Assembly (NCBI RefSeq): GCF_001368815.1
Contig: NZ_CTEI01000001.1
Location: forward strand, 1,178,001 to 1,242,000
From: Paraliobacillus sp. PM-2
GTDB lineage: Bacteria > Bacillota > Bacilli > Bacillales > Amphibacillaceae
Reading direction: 5' to 3'
Length of the DNA: 64,000 bases
The notes under the pieces were generated by a model. The model was not told where the DNA came from and did not search any database. It worked only from the letters and a program-made list of their open reading frames with translations. Of this stretch, positions 40,624 to 49,970 are shown one piece after another (positions within the stretch are counted from its first letter, which is position 1; each line of letters begins with the position of its first letter). The translations under genes and the position numbers were made by a program.

Positions 40624-41295
40624 TTGGCAAAAGTAAGACAAGACGCTTGGTCACATGAGGATGATCTATTATTAGCAGAAACGGTACTTAGACATATCCG
40701 TGAAGGCAGCACACAGTTAAATGCGTTTGAAGAGGTTGGAGATAAATTAAATCGAACATCAGCTGCTTGTGGTTTTAGATGGAATGCAGAGGTAAGACAA
40801 CGTTATGAACAAGCGGTTTCCATTGCAAAAAGACAACGAAAAGAAAGAAAAAGAAAAATATCAACACAACAAAATCATTTGAACCATTCCTTTCATTCAG
40901 AAAATAAAAAAGCACAACAAACAATCGAAAAAGCATTTATCAACCATACTACTGTTTCAGATGTCAAACCTGTTGAAGTACAGGAACTAAATTTAAACCA
41001 AGTCATTCAATATTTAAGAACAGTAAAAAAAGAGATGGAAGAAACAGATCGTTCACAAAAAAGCATTGAAAAAGTAGAACAAGAACGTGATCATTTACAT
41101 AATGAAAACGAAAAACTACAAAAAGAAATAAAACACTTAGAAAAACAACTTGAAACAGTCCAAGCTGATTATCAAGCATTCTTGCAAATTATGGATCGGG
41201 CTCGAAAAATGGTAGTATTCCAAGATCAAGAAGATCCTACTACACCAACATTTAGAATGGAAAAGAATGGTAACTTAGAACAAGTAGCTAGATAG
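40624..41295 (+). CDS. RsfA family transcriptional regulator
   Basis: Prespore-type regulator. In B. subtilis RsfA tunes SigF-dependent gene expression. 223 residues: an N-terminal Myb/SANT-like helix-turn-helix (RQDAWSHEDDLLLAETVLRH, LNRTSAACGFRWNAEVRQRY), a basic linker (KRQRKERKRK) and a C-terminal coiled coil (residues about 130-190, EKVEQERDHLHNENEKLQKE). The TTG at 40624 has AAGGAG eight bases upstream; the open frame starts three codons earlier at GTG. It could be an RsfA or a YlbO-type paralogue; only a tree can tell. It is placed between rarA and the 6S RNA. Confidence 0.88.
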   Translation: MAKVRQDAWSHEDDLLLAETVLRHIREGSTQLNAFEEVGDKLNRTSAACGFRWNAEVRQRYEQAVSIAKRQRKERKRKISTQQNHLNHSFHSENKKAQQTIEKAFINHTTVSDVKPVEVQELNLNQVIQYLRTVKKEMEETDRSQKSIEKVEQERDHLHNENEKLQKEIKHLEKQLETVQADYQAFLQIMDRARKMVVFQDQEDPTTPTFRMEKNGNLEQVAR

Positions 41296-41332
41296 AATAA
41301 GAATGGTAAAGCATACGGTATGCTAAATAGTT

Positions 41333-41365
41333 AAAAAAAGAGCACCCAAGTGGGTACTCTTTTTC
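41333..41365. terminator. Bidirectional terminator for the rsfA-like gene and 6S RNA
   Basis: A 14-bp stem with one mismatch (AAAAAGAGCACCCA / TGGGTACTCTTTTT, loop AG). T runs leave on both strands (TTTTTC on plus, TTTTTTTAAC on minus). It ends the plus-strand gene and lies just past the 3' end of the minus-strand 6S RNA. Confidence 0.88.
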
Positions 41366-41370
41366 TTATG

Positions 41371-41566
41371 TATAGTAGTACAATCCCGATCGTGCCGTCT
41401 TTCTTAAAAGTTTTGGCCCGCTCTTCGCAGGTGGGTGCTTTGTTTTATGCTTTATACGTCCAAAAGTTAGGCGTGTACGCCACATAAAAACACCAAGCTC
41501 CCAATATTATAAATGTTCGGTCAAAACATTAATAATCCAACGAACACATCAGGAATGTGCACTACA
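41371..41566 (-). ncRNA. ssrS: 6S RNA (BsrA / 6S-1 type)
   Basis: Small RNA that binds the SigA holoenzyme by mimicking an open promoter. The minus strand downstream of aspS holds CCTGATGTGTTCG ... TTTTGACCGAACATTT ... GGGAGCTTGGTGTTTTTATG ... GGCGTACACGCC ... GAGCGGGCCAAAAC, the block order of Bacillus 6S-1 RNA. The ends pair (GTAGTGCACATTCC.. with ..GGGATTGTACTAC) into the closing stem. The complement of TTTTGACCGAAC gives the pRNA start GTTCGGTCAAAAC. About 196 bases. The position next to aspS matches B. subtilis bsrA. The ends are estimates. Confidence 0.9.
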
Positions 41567-41590
41567 TTTATTACCTTATGTCTAAATATT

Positions 41591-41619
41591 AGCATAGAAC
41601 TAATTAAATTTCAAGTCAA
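41591..41619 (-). promoter_or_regulatory. Promoter of the 6S RNA
   Basis: Minus strand TTGACT (41614-41619), 17-base spacer, TATGCT (41591-41596). It begins 20 bases after the aspS stop. The predicted start near 41584 would give a primary transcript about 18 bases longer at the 5' end than the mature RNA, in line with 5' trimming. Confidence 0.7.
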
Positions 41620-41638
41620 AATGTAAGCGTTTCTATTG

Positions 41639-43417
41639 TTATTTCGTGTCTGTTTGATTTTGTAGTACAAGACTTAACTCATCAAGCTGATCATCACTAA
41701 CGGTTCCTGGCGCTTCTGTTAGTGGATCCATTGCAGACGCTGTTTTCGGGAATAAAATGGTGTCGCGCAAATTAGATTTTCCAGCCAATAACATAACCAA
41801 GCGATCAAACCCGAGAGCAATTCCCCCATGTGGTGGTGTACCGTACTCTAACGCCTGTAATAGGAACGAGAACTGTTCTTCCGCCTCTTCTTTTGAGAAA
41901 CCTAAAATCTCAAACATTTTATCTTGTAGCTCTTTCTTGTAGATCCTTAAGGAACCACCGCCAAGTTCAAAACCATTTAATACTAGATCATACGCTTGTG
42001 CTTTTACCTGTTCCGGATTCGCACTTAGCTTATCAATATCTTCATAAGCTGGCATAGTGAATGGGTGATGCGCTGCAAAATATCTTCCTGCCTCATCATC
42101 ATACTCTAATAATGGCCAATCTGTAACCCACAAGAAATTAAATTGACTTTCATCAATTAAGTTCAACTCTTTACCTAACTTGAGACGCAATGCACCTAAG
42201 CTATCATAAACAATAGATTGCTTGTCAGCAACAAATAGTAATAAATCATTTGTTTCTGCTTGAAGTGTCTTAGCTATTGCTCGTTGTTCTTCTTCAGTAA
42301 AGAACTTAGCAATTGGACCTTTCAACCCTTCACTTTCTACTTTTAGCCAAGCTAAACCTTTTGCACCATAAACATTGACAAATTCAGTTAATTTATCAAT
42401 ATCTTTACGAGAGTAAGTGGTAGCATGTCCTTTGACATTAATAGCATTTACTTTTCCACCAGACTTAACCGTACTATTAAAGACTTTGAACCCTGAATCT
42501 TTCACAATCTCTGATACATCTATAAGTTCCATATCAAAACGCGTATCCGGTTTATCAGAACCATAACGAGCCATTGCTTCTTCATATCGCAAACGCGGGA
42601 AAGGAAGTGCCAACTCAATTCCCTTTACTTCTTTCATCGTTTTTTTCATCATTCGTTCAGTCATTTCTATAATTTCATCACTAGACATAAATGATGTTTC
42701 AATATCAATTTGTGTAAACTCCGGCTGCCGATCAGCACGTAAGTCTTCATCTCGGAAGCAACGTGCAAATTGATAATATCGTTCAAATCCTGCAACCATA
42801 ATTAATTGCTTAAATAATTGTGGTGATTGTGGTAAAGCATAAAAGTGACCAGGATGAACACGACTAGGAACTAGATAATCACGTGCCCCTTCTGGTGTAC
42901 TTTTGGTTAACATTGGCGTTTCCATTTCTAAATAACCTTCTTCATTTAAGAACTGACGAATAACTTGGGTTGCCTGATGTCTTAATTGAAACGTCTGTTG
43001 CATCGATTGTCTTCTTAAATCTAAGTATCTATGCTTTAAACGTAATTCTTCTGTAATATCTTTATCTTCATAAATAGAAAAAGGAGGATTCTTTGCTTCA
43101 TTTAGAACGTTTATTCCTTCTACCACTACTTCCACTTTACCAGTTGCCATTTTTTCATTAACCGTGTCATTACTACGTTCAACTACTTGACCCGTCACCT
43201 CTATAACATATTCACTTCTAATCGTTTCAGCAATTGCTAATGCTGGTTCAGAAACGGTTGGATTGAAAACAATTTGCACAATTCCTGAACGATCACGCAA
43301 ATCAATAAAAATCAAACCACCTAGGTCCCGACGTTTTTGTACCCATCCTTTTAAACAAATGGTTTTACCAACATCGTCTTTTCTTACTTTTCCTGCTAAC
43401 TCTCTTGATTGCTGCAT
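41639..43417 (-). CDS. aspS: Aspartyl-tRNA synthetase
   Basis: Charges tRNA-Asp. 592 residues, bacterial type: N-terminal anticodon-binding OB fold ([21 protein letters not shown]), class II motifs ([35 protein letters not shown]), the GAD insertion domain, and motif 3 [13 protein letters not shown] near the end. ATG with GGAGGT upstream, starting directly after the hisS stop. No terminator is visible at its end; the 6S RNA promoter lies within 20 bases of the stop. It is controlled from the T-box upstream of hisS. Confidence 0.97.
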   Translation of the reverse strand: MQQSRELAGKVRKDDVGKTICLKGWVQKRRDLGGLIFIDLRDRSGIVQIVFNPTVSEPALAIAETIRSEYVIEVTGQVVERSNDTVNEKMATGKVEVVVEGINVLNEAKNPPFSIYEDKDITEELRLKHRYLDLRRQSMQQTFQLRHQATQVIRQFLNEEGYLEMETPMLTKSTPEGARDYLVPSRVHPGHFYALPQSPQLFKQLIMVAGFERYYQFARCFRDEDLRADRQPEFTQIDIETSFMSSDEIIEMTERMMKKTMKEVKGIELALPFPRLRYEEAMARYGSDKPDTRFDMELIDVSEIVKDSGFKVFNSTVKSGGKVNAINVKGHATTYSRKDIDKLTEFVNVYGAKGLAWLKVESEGLKGPIAKFFTEEEQRAIAKTLQAETNDLLLFVADKQSIVYDSLGALRLKLGKELNLIDESQFNFLWVTDWPLLEYDDEAGRYFAAHHPFTMPAYEDIDKLSANPEQVKAQAYDLVLNGFELGGGSLRIYKKELQDKMFEILGFSKEEAEEQFSFLLQALEYGTPPHGGIALGFDRLVMLLAGKSNLRDTILFPKTASAMDPLTEAPGTVSDDQLDELSLVLQNQTDTK

Positions 43418-44698
43418 TTAATTTGTACCTCCTGTAACCAATTTTTCCAATGTTGTTTCAATGTCAGCTATTCTTATTTGTTTTTGCTCACCTGTTGCCA
43501 TATCTTTTACATTCACAACATTATTGGCTAATTCTTCTTCACCTAAGATGAGAACATATTTTGCATTCAAGCGATCAGCTGTCTTGAACTGTGCTTTGAA
43601 TTTTTTACCTTGATAATCTTTATCTACTTGAATACCAGCTTTTCTTAATGTATAAACAAGTTCAACTGCTTTTTTCTCTGCATTATCTCCCATTGCTATT
43701 ACATAACAATCCAAGCTGTTATCTAATGGTAAAGCAACACCTTCTGCATCTAGTGCCATTAGCAAACGCTCCACACTAAGAGCAAATCCTATTCCTGGCG
43801 TTTCTGGACCACCAAGATCTTCTACTAAACCATTGTAGCGGCCACCACCTGATAATGTTGTGATTGCACCGAAACCAGATGCATTACTCATAATTTCAAA
43901 TGCTGTATGGTTGTAATAATCTAAGCCTCGAACTAAATTCTTATCAATCACGTATTCTATGCCCATTTGATCTAAATAATCTTTTACCTGTTCAAAGTAA
44001 TTTTGAGAGTAATCATTAAGATACTCTAAGATGGATGGTGCGGTTTTCATTGCTTCATGATCTTTATCCTTTTTACAGTCCAGTATACGTAATGGGTTTT
44101 TATCAAGACGCACTTGACAATCATTACATAGTTCTTCTTTATGTGGTTCAAAATGTTTCATTAATGCATCTCGATGATTTGTTCTACTTTCATTATCACC
44201 TAAACTATTTAGAACAAGCTTCAATGACTTAAGCCCTAATCCTTCATAAATATTCATCGCCAAAGCCATTACTTCTGCGTCTATAGCTGGATCTGCACTC
44301 CCTAATGCTTCGACCCCAAATTGAACAAACTGTCGCATTCTTCCTTGTTGAGGACGCTCATATCGAAACATTGGTCCAATATAAAACAATTTAGTTGGTT
44401 GTGTAGGATTTCCGAACAATTTATGTTGAACAAACGCTCTAACAACAGATGCTGTTCCTTCTGGTCGAAGAGTCAAACTTCGGTCTCCACGATCATTAAA
44501 GGTATACATTTCTTTCTGAACTATATCAGTTGTATCACCTACACCTCTTTGAAATAATTCCGTATGTTCAAAAATTGGTGTGCGAATTTCTTGATAATTA
44601 TATGTACGACATAAAGCTTTAAATTTTTCTTCAACATACTGCCACTTTTCAGTCTCTTCTGGTAATAAATCTTGCGTACCTCGTGGTACATTAATCAC
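43418..44698 (-). CDS. hisS: Histidyl-tRNA synthetase
   Basis: Charges tRNA-His. 426 residues with the class II core: [14 protein letters not shown] at the start, [46 protein letters not shown], the HisA motif [15 protein letters not shown] and the C-terminal anticodon-binding domain ([17 protein letters not shown]). The frame reaches TTG 44719, but AGGAGG would then lie inside the gene. The GTG at 44696-44698 is eight bases after it. It is followed directly by aspS and preceded by a T-box leader. Confidence 0.97.
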   Translation of the reverse strand: MINVPRGTQDLLPEETEKWQYVEEKFKALCRTYNYQEIRTPIFEHTELFQRGVGDTTDIVQKEMYTFNDRGDRSLTLRPEGTASVVRAFVQHKLFGNPTQPTKLFYIGPMFRYERPQQGRMRQFVQFGVEALGSADPAIDAEVMALAMNIYEGLGLKSLKLVLNSLGDNESRTNHRDALMKHFEPHKEELCNDCQVRLDKNPLRILDCKKDKDHEAMKTAPSILEYLNDYSQNYFEQVKDYLDQMGIEYVIDKNLVRGLDYYNHTAFEIMSNASGFGAITTLSGGGRYNGLVEDLGGPETPGIGFALSVERLLMALDAEGVALPLDNSLDCYVIAMGDNAEKKAVELVYTLRKAGIQVDKDYQGKKFKAQFKTADRLNAKYVLILGEEELANNVVNVKDMATGEQKQIRIADIETTLEKLVTGGTN

Positions 44699-44777
44699 TG
44701 CGCATTCCTCCTGATTCAATAACTACTATCATTATCGGTGAAAAATTTAGACATTTCTGCCAATTTTAATAAACATA

Positions 44778-45048
44778 AATAAACTCCCGTCCCTGAAAAA
44801 GGGACGAGAGTTACCCGTGTTGCCACCCTAGTTGAAATACATTACACCATCCGTATTTCCACTCTAACAGTTAACGCCTGTTATTACGTTTGCATTTACT
44901 ATCATTTGTTCAACACAACACCTTCGGAATGTCCTTCATCTAGACGTTAAGCAAGAATCTTTTCAGCCAATGAGATTCTCTCTCTTTCCCCACCTATCTA
45001 AATTACTGTTTCCTTCATTGGTTTTTATTTAATACGTAATTAGAATTG
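44778..45048 (-). ncRNA. T-box leader of hisS-aspS (specifier GAC, overlapping CAU)
   Basis: Minus strand AGGGTGGCAACACGGG (44814-44829) is the antiterminator motif, followed by the hairpin ACTCTCGTCCC/GGGACGGGAGT and a T-rich tail (44782-44812). Stem I begins GGAA-AC-AGTA and closes with GAAG-GAC-A-TTCC, so the codon opposite the AGTA loop reads GAC (Asp, 44931-44933). Two bases on, CAU (His) is present in the same GACAU. The 380-base gap between hisS and the small gene upstream is fully explained by this leader and its promoter. Confidence 0.92.
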
Positions 45049-45054
45049 TTTATA

Positions 45055-45083
45055 ATAATACTGTTTGCCATATAAATTGTCAA
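45055..45083 (-). promoter_or_regulatory. SigA promoter of the hisS-aspS operon
   Basis: Minus strand TTGACA (45078-45083), 17-base spacer, TATTAT (45055-45060). The -35 box overlaps the last codons of the small gene that ends at 45080. Confidence 0.85.
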
Positions 45084-45253
45084 GATCGTTTTAAATTTTC
45101 TTTTAGCTTTTGAACATCCTCTGTAGAGATTCCTAATTCTTCTGCGATCTCTAAGCTATTTTGATTAGATTCTAATTCCATAAATTGATGAAAATCAACA
45201 CCGAATATAGAGGAATTTTGTTGAGATATACTTTGCTTATTTGTCTTACGCAA
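45080..45253 (-). CDS. Small helix-turn-helix-like protein (YrzK position)
   Basis: 57 residues from a TTG at 45251-45253, with GAGGTGA five bases upstream. The C-terminal half reads LEIAEELGISTEDVQKLKEN, a sigma-region-4 or HTH-like pattern, preceded by GVDFHQFMELESNQ. The open frame can be extended to 45379 through unrelated sequence. It occupies the place of the small B. subtilis gene yrzK between hisS and yrvJ; I cannot confirm homology without a search. It may be a tiny DNA-binding or anti-sigma-like protein. Confidence 0.65.
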   Translation of the reverse strand: MRKTNKQSISQQNSSIFGVDFHQFMELESNQNSLEIAEELGISTEDVQKLKENLKRS

Positions 45254-45370
45254 TCCATTCACCTCTTTATTATTCCATTTCTCTCCGCAAAATAACCTTT
45301 GACTTACAGATACATGATTGATTAAGATAAAAAAGGTAGACATCAATCCTACAATTGGGAGGAAAGGAAA

Positions 45371-46426
45371 ATGTATCAATTACTGAAACGTTTAAGTATT
45401 TTTTTCTTATTTATAATTATGATATCCCATTCTACCATTACCTATGCAGAAGAAGTAATTATTCAAGTCAATAACCTTAATCTGAGAAGTGGACCAGGAT
45501 TAACGTATGATGTTATTGGACAAGTAAATCAAGGGGAAGACTATCCGCTTATTGAAAACCAAAAACAGTGGGTACAGATTAATTACAAAGGGAACAATGC
45601 TTGGGTTGCGATGAAATACGTGAAGATTAACAAGCCAGATCAAAAGACTACCGACGATTATAAAAACACCGATAATGTTAGTACCATATATGATAACACT
45701 AATTTACGTAATCTTCCTTCCACGGAAGGAAAAATTGTAGGAATTATCCCTAAAGGGACGAAATTATTGGTTGAAGATACTACAAACAATTGGGTGAAAA
45801 CAAAATGGGAAGGAATAAAAGGTTACGTACCAGTTGGACTAGTTACTGATATGCTACCTAGTCAATTTGAAACCCATTCAAATCTAAAAGGAAAAGTGAT
45901 TGTTCTTGATGCTGGTCATGGCGGACGAGATGTAGGAGCAACAGGAGCTAGTAACACGCACGAAAAAGATCACACAATTCAAACAGCATTAAACATTAAA
46001 TATGATTTAGAACAACTAGGTGCAATCGTTCATTTAACACGTTCAAATGACAAGTTCATTTCTCTTACCGCTAGAGCAATTTATGCGAATCACCTGCAAG
46101 CCGATGCATTTTTGAGTATACATTATAATAGTACACCACAACATCCCAACGCAAACGGTATAAGCACCTATTATTATGATAAAAAAGATCAACTATTCGC
46201 TAAATCTATACATGAAGAATTATTAAAAACTACGAATAGTAAGAATCGTAGCGTGCAATTTGGTGATTTTCAAGTACTTAGAACCAATCACACACCAGCA
46301 TTATTATTAGAACTTGGATTTATTTCAAATACAACGGAAGAACTTCAGATACAACGAAATACGTATCAAAAGAAAATTAGTAGAGGCATAATTGCAGGCA
46401 TGCAAAAATATTTCTTAACCAATTAA
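45371..46426 (+). CDS. Secreted N-acetylmuramoyl-L-alanine amidase with SH3b domains
   Basis: Cell-wall hydrolase cutting the bond between MurNAc and L-Ala. 351 residues: signal peptide (KRLSIFFLFIIMISHSTITYA, cleavage after about residue 26), two bacterial SH3 domains (NLNLRSGPGLTYDVIGQV near 37, TNLRNLPSTEGKIVGIIPKG near 115), and an Amidase_3 domain with the zinc motif VLDAGHGGRDVG near 180, an SIHYN histidine near 258 and the late Glu in LLLELGFISN near 320. It corresponds to B. subtilis YrvJ in place but has fewer SH3 copies. GGAGGAAAGG precedes the ATG. Confidence 0.93.
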   Translation: MYQLLKRLSIFFLFIIMISHSTITYAEEVIIQVNNLNLRSGPGLTYDVIGQVNQGEDYPLIENQKQWVQINYKGNNAWVAMKYVKINKPDQKTTDDYKNTDNVSTIYDNTNLRNLPSTEGKIVGIIPKGTKLLVEDTTNNWVKTKWEGIKGYVPVGLVTDMLPSQFETHSNLKGKVIVLDAGHGGRDVGATGASNTHEKDHTIQTALNIKYDLEQLGAIVHLTRSNDKFISLTARAIYANHLQADAFLSIHYNSTPQHPNANGISTYYYDKKDQLFAKSIHEELLKTTNSKNRSVQFGDFQVLRTNHTPALLLELGFISNTTEELQIQRNTYQKKISRGIIAGMQKYFLTN

Positions 46427-46537
46427 AGGATGACCTTTTAATCTTATAAATTACCATGCCCTCTATCTTTAGCTACGTGAGAAGGATTTCTTTCTAAAGG
46501 ACTTAAAATGTTCATATCCAAATATTGTACACCTTAC

Positions 46538-46576
46538 AAAAAAATAGCAGAGGAGTGATCACCTCCACTGCTTATT
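46538..46576 (-). terminator. Terminator after dtd
   Basis: An imperfect stem (GCAGTGGAGG TGATCA CTCCTCTGC on the minus strand) followed by ATTTTTTTG. The dtd stop codon overlaps the foot of the stem. Confidence 0.8.
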
Positions 46577-47018
46577 TCTCTTTGCTGTCTATAATTAAAG
46601 TAACTGGGCCATCATTGATGCTATCCACTTCCATCATCGCACCGAATACGCCTGTTTCCACTGTGACACCCGCTTGTCGTACTTGTTTATTGAAAGATTC
46701 ATAGTAATTTTTGGCAACCTCAGGTCGTGCAGCTCCCATAAAATTCGGACGTCTTCCTTTACGTGTATCCCCATAAAGGGTAAATTGAGACACAGATAAC
46801 AAACACCCATTTATATCTTTTAATGAAAGATTCATTTTTTCATTTTCATCTTCAAAAATGCGTAAATTCATTATTTTGTTCGCTAGATATTCTACGTCGG
46901 CTTCTGTATCTTCATGTGTAACTCCAATAAAGGCAAGAATGCCCTCTTTTATTTCTCCAACTGTTTCTTGATTAACTCGCACACCAGCTTTTGCAACTCG
47001 TTGAATAACTGCTTTCAT
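46572..47018 (-). CDS. dtd: D-aminoacyl-tRNA deacylase
   Basis: Removes D-amino acids (and glycine mischarged on tRNA-Ala) from tRNA. 148 residues, normal size, with the two active-site signatures [21 protein letters not shown] (given in part) near residue 75 and [11 protein letters not shown] near the C-terminus (the cross-subunit Gly-cisPro motif). ATG start, with AAGGGG upstream. It follows relA by 20 bases, the conserved relA-dtd pair, and ends at a terminator. Confidence 0.96.
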   Translation of the reverse strand: MKAVIQRVAKAGVRVNQETVGEIKEGILAFIGVTHEDTEADVEYLANKIMNLRIFEDENEKMNLSLKDINGCLLSVSQFTLYGDTRKGRRPNFMGAARPEVAKNYYESFNKQVRQAGVTVETGVFGAMMEVDSINDGPVTLIIDSKEK

Positions 47019-47038
47019 TTGTAAATAACCCCTTTTAC

Positions 47039-49240
47039 TTACTGAACAACTCTTTCTACTGTATACACATCTTTAATTTGTTTTAGTCGTTCTACAATTT
47101 TCCGTAGGTGACTTAGATTATGAATTAATATGGTTAGATTCACAACCGCCATTTTATTTCTATCCGATCTTCCATTTACAGCAATTATATTAGTTCGCAT
47201 TTCATTAACTGTTTGCAACACATCATTTAAAAGCCCTCTACGGTCATAACCTGATATTTCAATATCAACATGGTATTGTTTCGACTGTGTACCTGCACTT
47301 TCCCATTCCACATGTAATAAACGATGATCAACTTGTTCTGTTTGCATATTCGGGCAATCTTTTCGATGTACGGAAACACCACGTCCTTTGGTAATATAAC
47401 CTACAATATCATCGCCAGGAACTGGATTACAACATTTAGCTAGTCGAACTAATAAATTATCCACACCCTCAACTTTCACGCCTGAGTCTTTCTTTCTAGA
47501 AGATTTCGGCTTTACTGTTTGTTTTTGGGCATTTTCAATTGTTTGCTCTAACACTTGGTTTTGTTCTTCTTTTCTTAGTTTTTCTGTTAATCGTGTAGCA
47601 ATTTGTGCTGCCGTTATCCCTTGATAACCAACAGCTGCAAACATATCATCAATACTGACAAAATTGAATCGTTCTGCAACACGAGTTAAATTATCATTCG
47701 TAGCCGCATCTTTTGGTTCATATCCCAGCAGCTTCACTTCTTTATCCACTAGTTCTTTTCCTTTAACAACATTTTCATCACGTTGTTGCTTTTTAAAGAA
47801 CTGTTTTATTTTATTTTTCGCTTGAGAGGTTTGTGTAATTTTTATCCAATCACGCGATGGACCATATGAATGTTTAGATGTCATCACTTCAACAATGTCA
47901 CCGTTTTTCAACCTGTAGTCTAAAGGCTCCATTTTTCCATTAATTTTAGCTCCGATTGTTTGATTACCAACTTCGGTATGAATTTTATAAGCAAAATCAA
48001 TTGGCACAGATCCAGCTGGTAATTCAATAACGTCTCCTTTTGGTGTGAAGACATATACCATATCAGAGAACAAATCAACTTTTAACGACTCCATAAATTC
48101 TTCTGCATCATGTGTTTCATTTTGCCATTCTAATATCTCTCTAAACCAAGCAAGTTTTTCTTCTGAATTTGCTTTTCCTTGATCCAGTTTTTTTCCTTCT
48201 TTATACGCCCAGTGTGCCGCGATACCATATTCAGCAATATCATGCATTTCTTTTGTTCGAATTTGAACTTCTAATGGTGCACCTTTTGGACCTATAACTG
48301 TCGTATGAAGTGACTGGTATAAATTAGCCTTAGGCATAGCAATATAATCTTTAAATCGTCCTGGCATTGGTTTCCAGCATGTATGAATAATACCTAGCAC
48401 GGCATAACAATCTTTAATACTATCGACAATAATACGAACAGCTAATAAGTCATATATTTCATTAAATTGTTTATTTTGCAGAACCATTTTCCTATAAATA
48501 CTATATAAGTGTTTCGGTCTACCTGAAAAGTCGGCATGTATATTCACTTCTTCTAGTTGATTCTGCACTTCTTTCATAACTTCTTCAATATAGTGCTCAC
48601 GTTCCTGCCTTTTTTGTTTCATTAAATTAACAATTCGATAATATTGTTGTGGATTTAAATAACGTAAAGCAGTATCTTCTAATTCCCACTTGATGGCTGA
48701 AATACCTAATCGATGTGCAAGTGGAGCAAAAATTTCTAATGTTTCATTTGAAATTCTGCGCTGTTTCTCTGGTGGTAAATGTTTTAAAGTACGCATGTTA
48801 TGCAAACGATCAGCTAGCTTAATTAAGATAACTCGTATATCTTTAGCCATCGCAATAAACATTTTCCGGTGATTCTCCGCTTGTTGCGCCTCTTTAGATT
48901 TATATTTAATCTTCCCCAGTTTGGTGACACCATCAACAAGCATTGCGACTTCACTGTTAAATGTTTCCTCTAACATTTCAACAGTGATATCTGTATCTTC
49001 TACCACATCATGTAAAAATCCACCAGCAATTGTTTCTGGATCTAATTCTAAATGAACTAGTATGCTAGCAACTTGTACTGGATGTAAAATATATGGTTCA
49101 CCTGATTTTCTGAATTGGTTTTCATGTGACTTTTTTGCATATTCATATGCATGTCTAATAAAATCAGTATCTTCCGATGAAAGATACTGGGATGCTTGTT
49201 CAATCACTTCTTCAGCTGTTAGAATGTTATCCTTCGACAT
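47039..49240 (-). CDS. relA: Bifunctional (p)ppGpp synthetase/hydrolase RelA (Rel)
   Basis: Makes and degrades (p)ppGpp in response to uncharged tRNA on ribosomes. 733 residues: HD hydrolase domain ([36 protein letters not shown]), synthetase domain ([29 protein letters not shown]), TGS domain ([21 protein letters not shown]), zinc-finger/CC region ([18 protein letters not shown]) and a C-terminal ACT domain. The HD motif is intact, so hydrolase activity is likely. The frame extends 16 codons upstream, but the ATG at 49240 has AAAGGTGAT. A promoter lies about 75 bases upstream. Confidence 0.97.
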   Translation of the reverse strand: MSKDNILTAEEVIEQASQYLSSEDTDFIRHAYEYAKKSHENQFRKSGEPYILHPVQVASILVHLELDPETIAGGFLHDVVEDTDITVEMLEETFNSEVAMLVDGVTKLGKIKYKSKEAQQAENHRKMFIAMAKDIRVILIKLADRLHNMRTLKHLPPEKQRRISNETLEIFAPLAHRLGISAIKWELEDTALRYLNPQQYYRIVNLMKQKRQEREHYIEEVMKEVQNQLEEVNIHADFSGRPKHLYSIYRKMVLQNKQFNEIYDLLAVRIIVDSIKDCYAVLGIIHTCWKPMPGRFKDYIAMPKANLYQSLHTTVIGPKGAPLEVQIRTKEMHDIAEYGIAAHWAYKEGKKLDQGKANSEEKLAWFREILEWQNETHDAEEFMESLKVDLFSDMVYVFTPKGDVIELPAGSVPIDFAYKIHTEVGNQTIGAKINGKMEPLDYRLKNGDIVEVMTSKHSYGPSRDWIKITQTSQAKNKIKQFFKKQQRDENVVKGKELVDKEVKLLGYEPKDAATNDNLTRVAERFNFVSIDDMFAAVGYQGITAAQIATRLTEKLRKEEQNQVLEQTIENAQKQTVKPKSSRKKDSGVKVEGVDNLLVRLAKCCNPVPGDDIVGYITKGRGVSVHRKDCPNMQTEQVDHRLLHVEWESAGTQSKQYHVDIEISGYDRRGLLNDVLQTVNEMRTNIIAVNGRSDRNKMAVVNLTILIHNLSHLRKIVERLKQIKDVYTVERVVQ

Positions 49241-49316
49241 TTTATCACCTTTGTCCTTTTTAACCCTCTGTTCATTTAGAATGATCACAATAAATACAAT
49301 ACTAACTTTATCTAGT

Positions 49317-49345
49317 ATAATAAAAGATTTTTATGAATGATACAA
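49317..49345 (-). promoter_or_regulatory. Candidate promoter of relA-dtd
   Basis: Minus strand TTGTAT (49340-49345), 17-base spacer, TATTAT (49317-49322), about 75 bases before the relA start codon and after the apt terminator. Confidence 0.55.
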
Positions 49346-49410
49346 TGATTTCGTATCATTTCAACACTTTCTTTCAAACAATTTCTAACAAATTATGCAC
49401 GTTAATTGGA

Positions 49411-49443
49411 AATAAGGAGTACCCTGTCAAAAGGCACTCCTTT
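49411..49443 (-). terminator. Terminator after apt
   Basis: On the minus strand AAAGGAGTGCC ... GGGTACTCCTTATTT forms a stem with a small bulge and an 8-base loop, followed by a T-rich tail. It lies about 15 bases after the apt stop and separates apt from relA. Confidence 0.75.
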
Positions 49444-49457
49444 CATGTTACATTAAC

Positions 49458-49970
49458 TTAGTATTCCATTAATGTAAGAATATCATAACCATTTAATTTA
49501 TCGCGACCATTTAAATATGTAAGCTCGATTAAAAAGGCACATCCAATAACAATTCCACCTAGAGCTTCTACTAATTTTATTGTCGCTTCAATCGTACCAC
49601 CTGTAGCTAATAAATCATCGGTTATTAATACACGTTGACCTGGCTTAATTGCATCTTTATGAATCGTTAAGACATTTTTTCCATATTCTAACCCATAATC
49701 AACTTTTATTACTTCACGTGGAAGCTTTCCCTCTTTTCGCACAGGTGCAAACCCAACTTCTAAGGCGTAAGAAACTGGACATCCAACAATGAAGCCTCGT
49801 GCTTCTGGCCCTACTACAAGATCTATTTTTTTCTCTTCCGCATACTGTACTATTTCATCCACAGCAGCTTTATAAGCCGTACCATTATCCATTAATGTTG
49901 TGATATCTTTAAATTGAACGCCTTCTTTTGGCCAATCTTCCACTACTGTTATATACGATTTATAATCCAT
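49458..49970 (-). CDS. apt: Adenine phosphoribosyltransferase
   Basis: Salvages adenine with PRPP to give AMP. 170 residues with [15 protein letters not shown] at the start, the [17 protein letters not shown] hood region and the PRPP motif [16 protein letters not shown] near residue 115. ATG with AAGGAGG nine bases upstream. The first 11 bases overlap the end of recJ, indicating a recJ-apt operon that ends at a terminator before relA. Lowering adenine next to the (p)ppGpp gene is a conserved layout in Firmicutes. Confidence 0.97.
   Translation of the reverse strand: MDYKSYITVVEDWPKEGVQFKDITTLMDNGTAYKAAVDEIVQYAEEKKIDLVVGPEARGFIVGCPVSYALEVGFAPVRKEGKLPREVIKVDYGLEYGKNVLTIHKDAIKPGQRVLITDDLLATGGTIEATIKLVEALGGIVIGCAFLIELTYLNGRDKLNGYDILTLMEY

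Noticed and set aside
45080-45379. A 99-codon membrane-type protein from the longest frame
   Set aside because: The extra 42 codons have no ribosome binding site and unrelated hydrophobic sequence. A TTG start with GAGGTGA gives a compact 57-residue protein.
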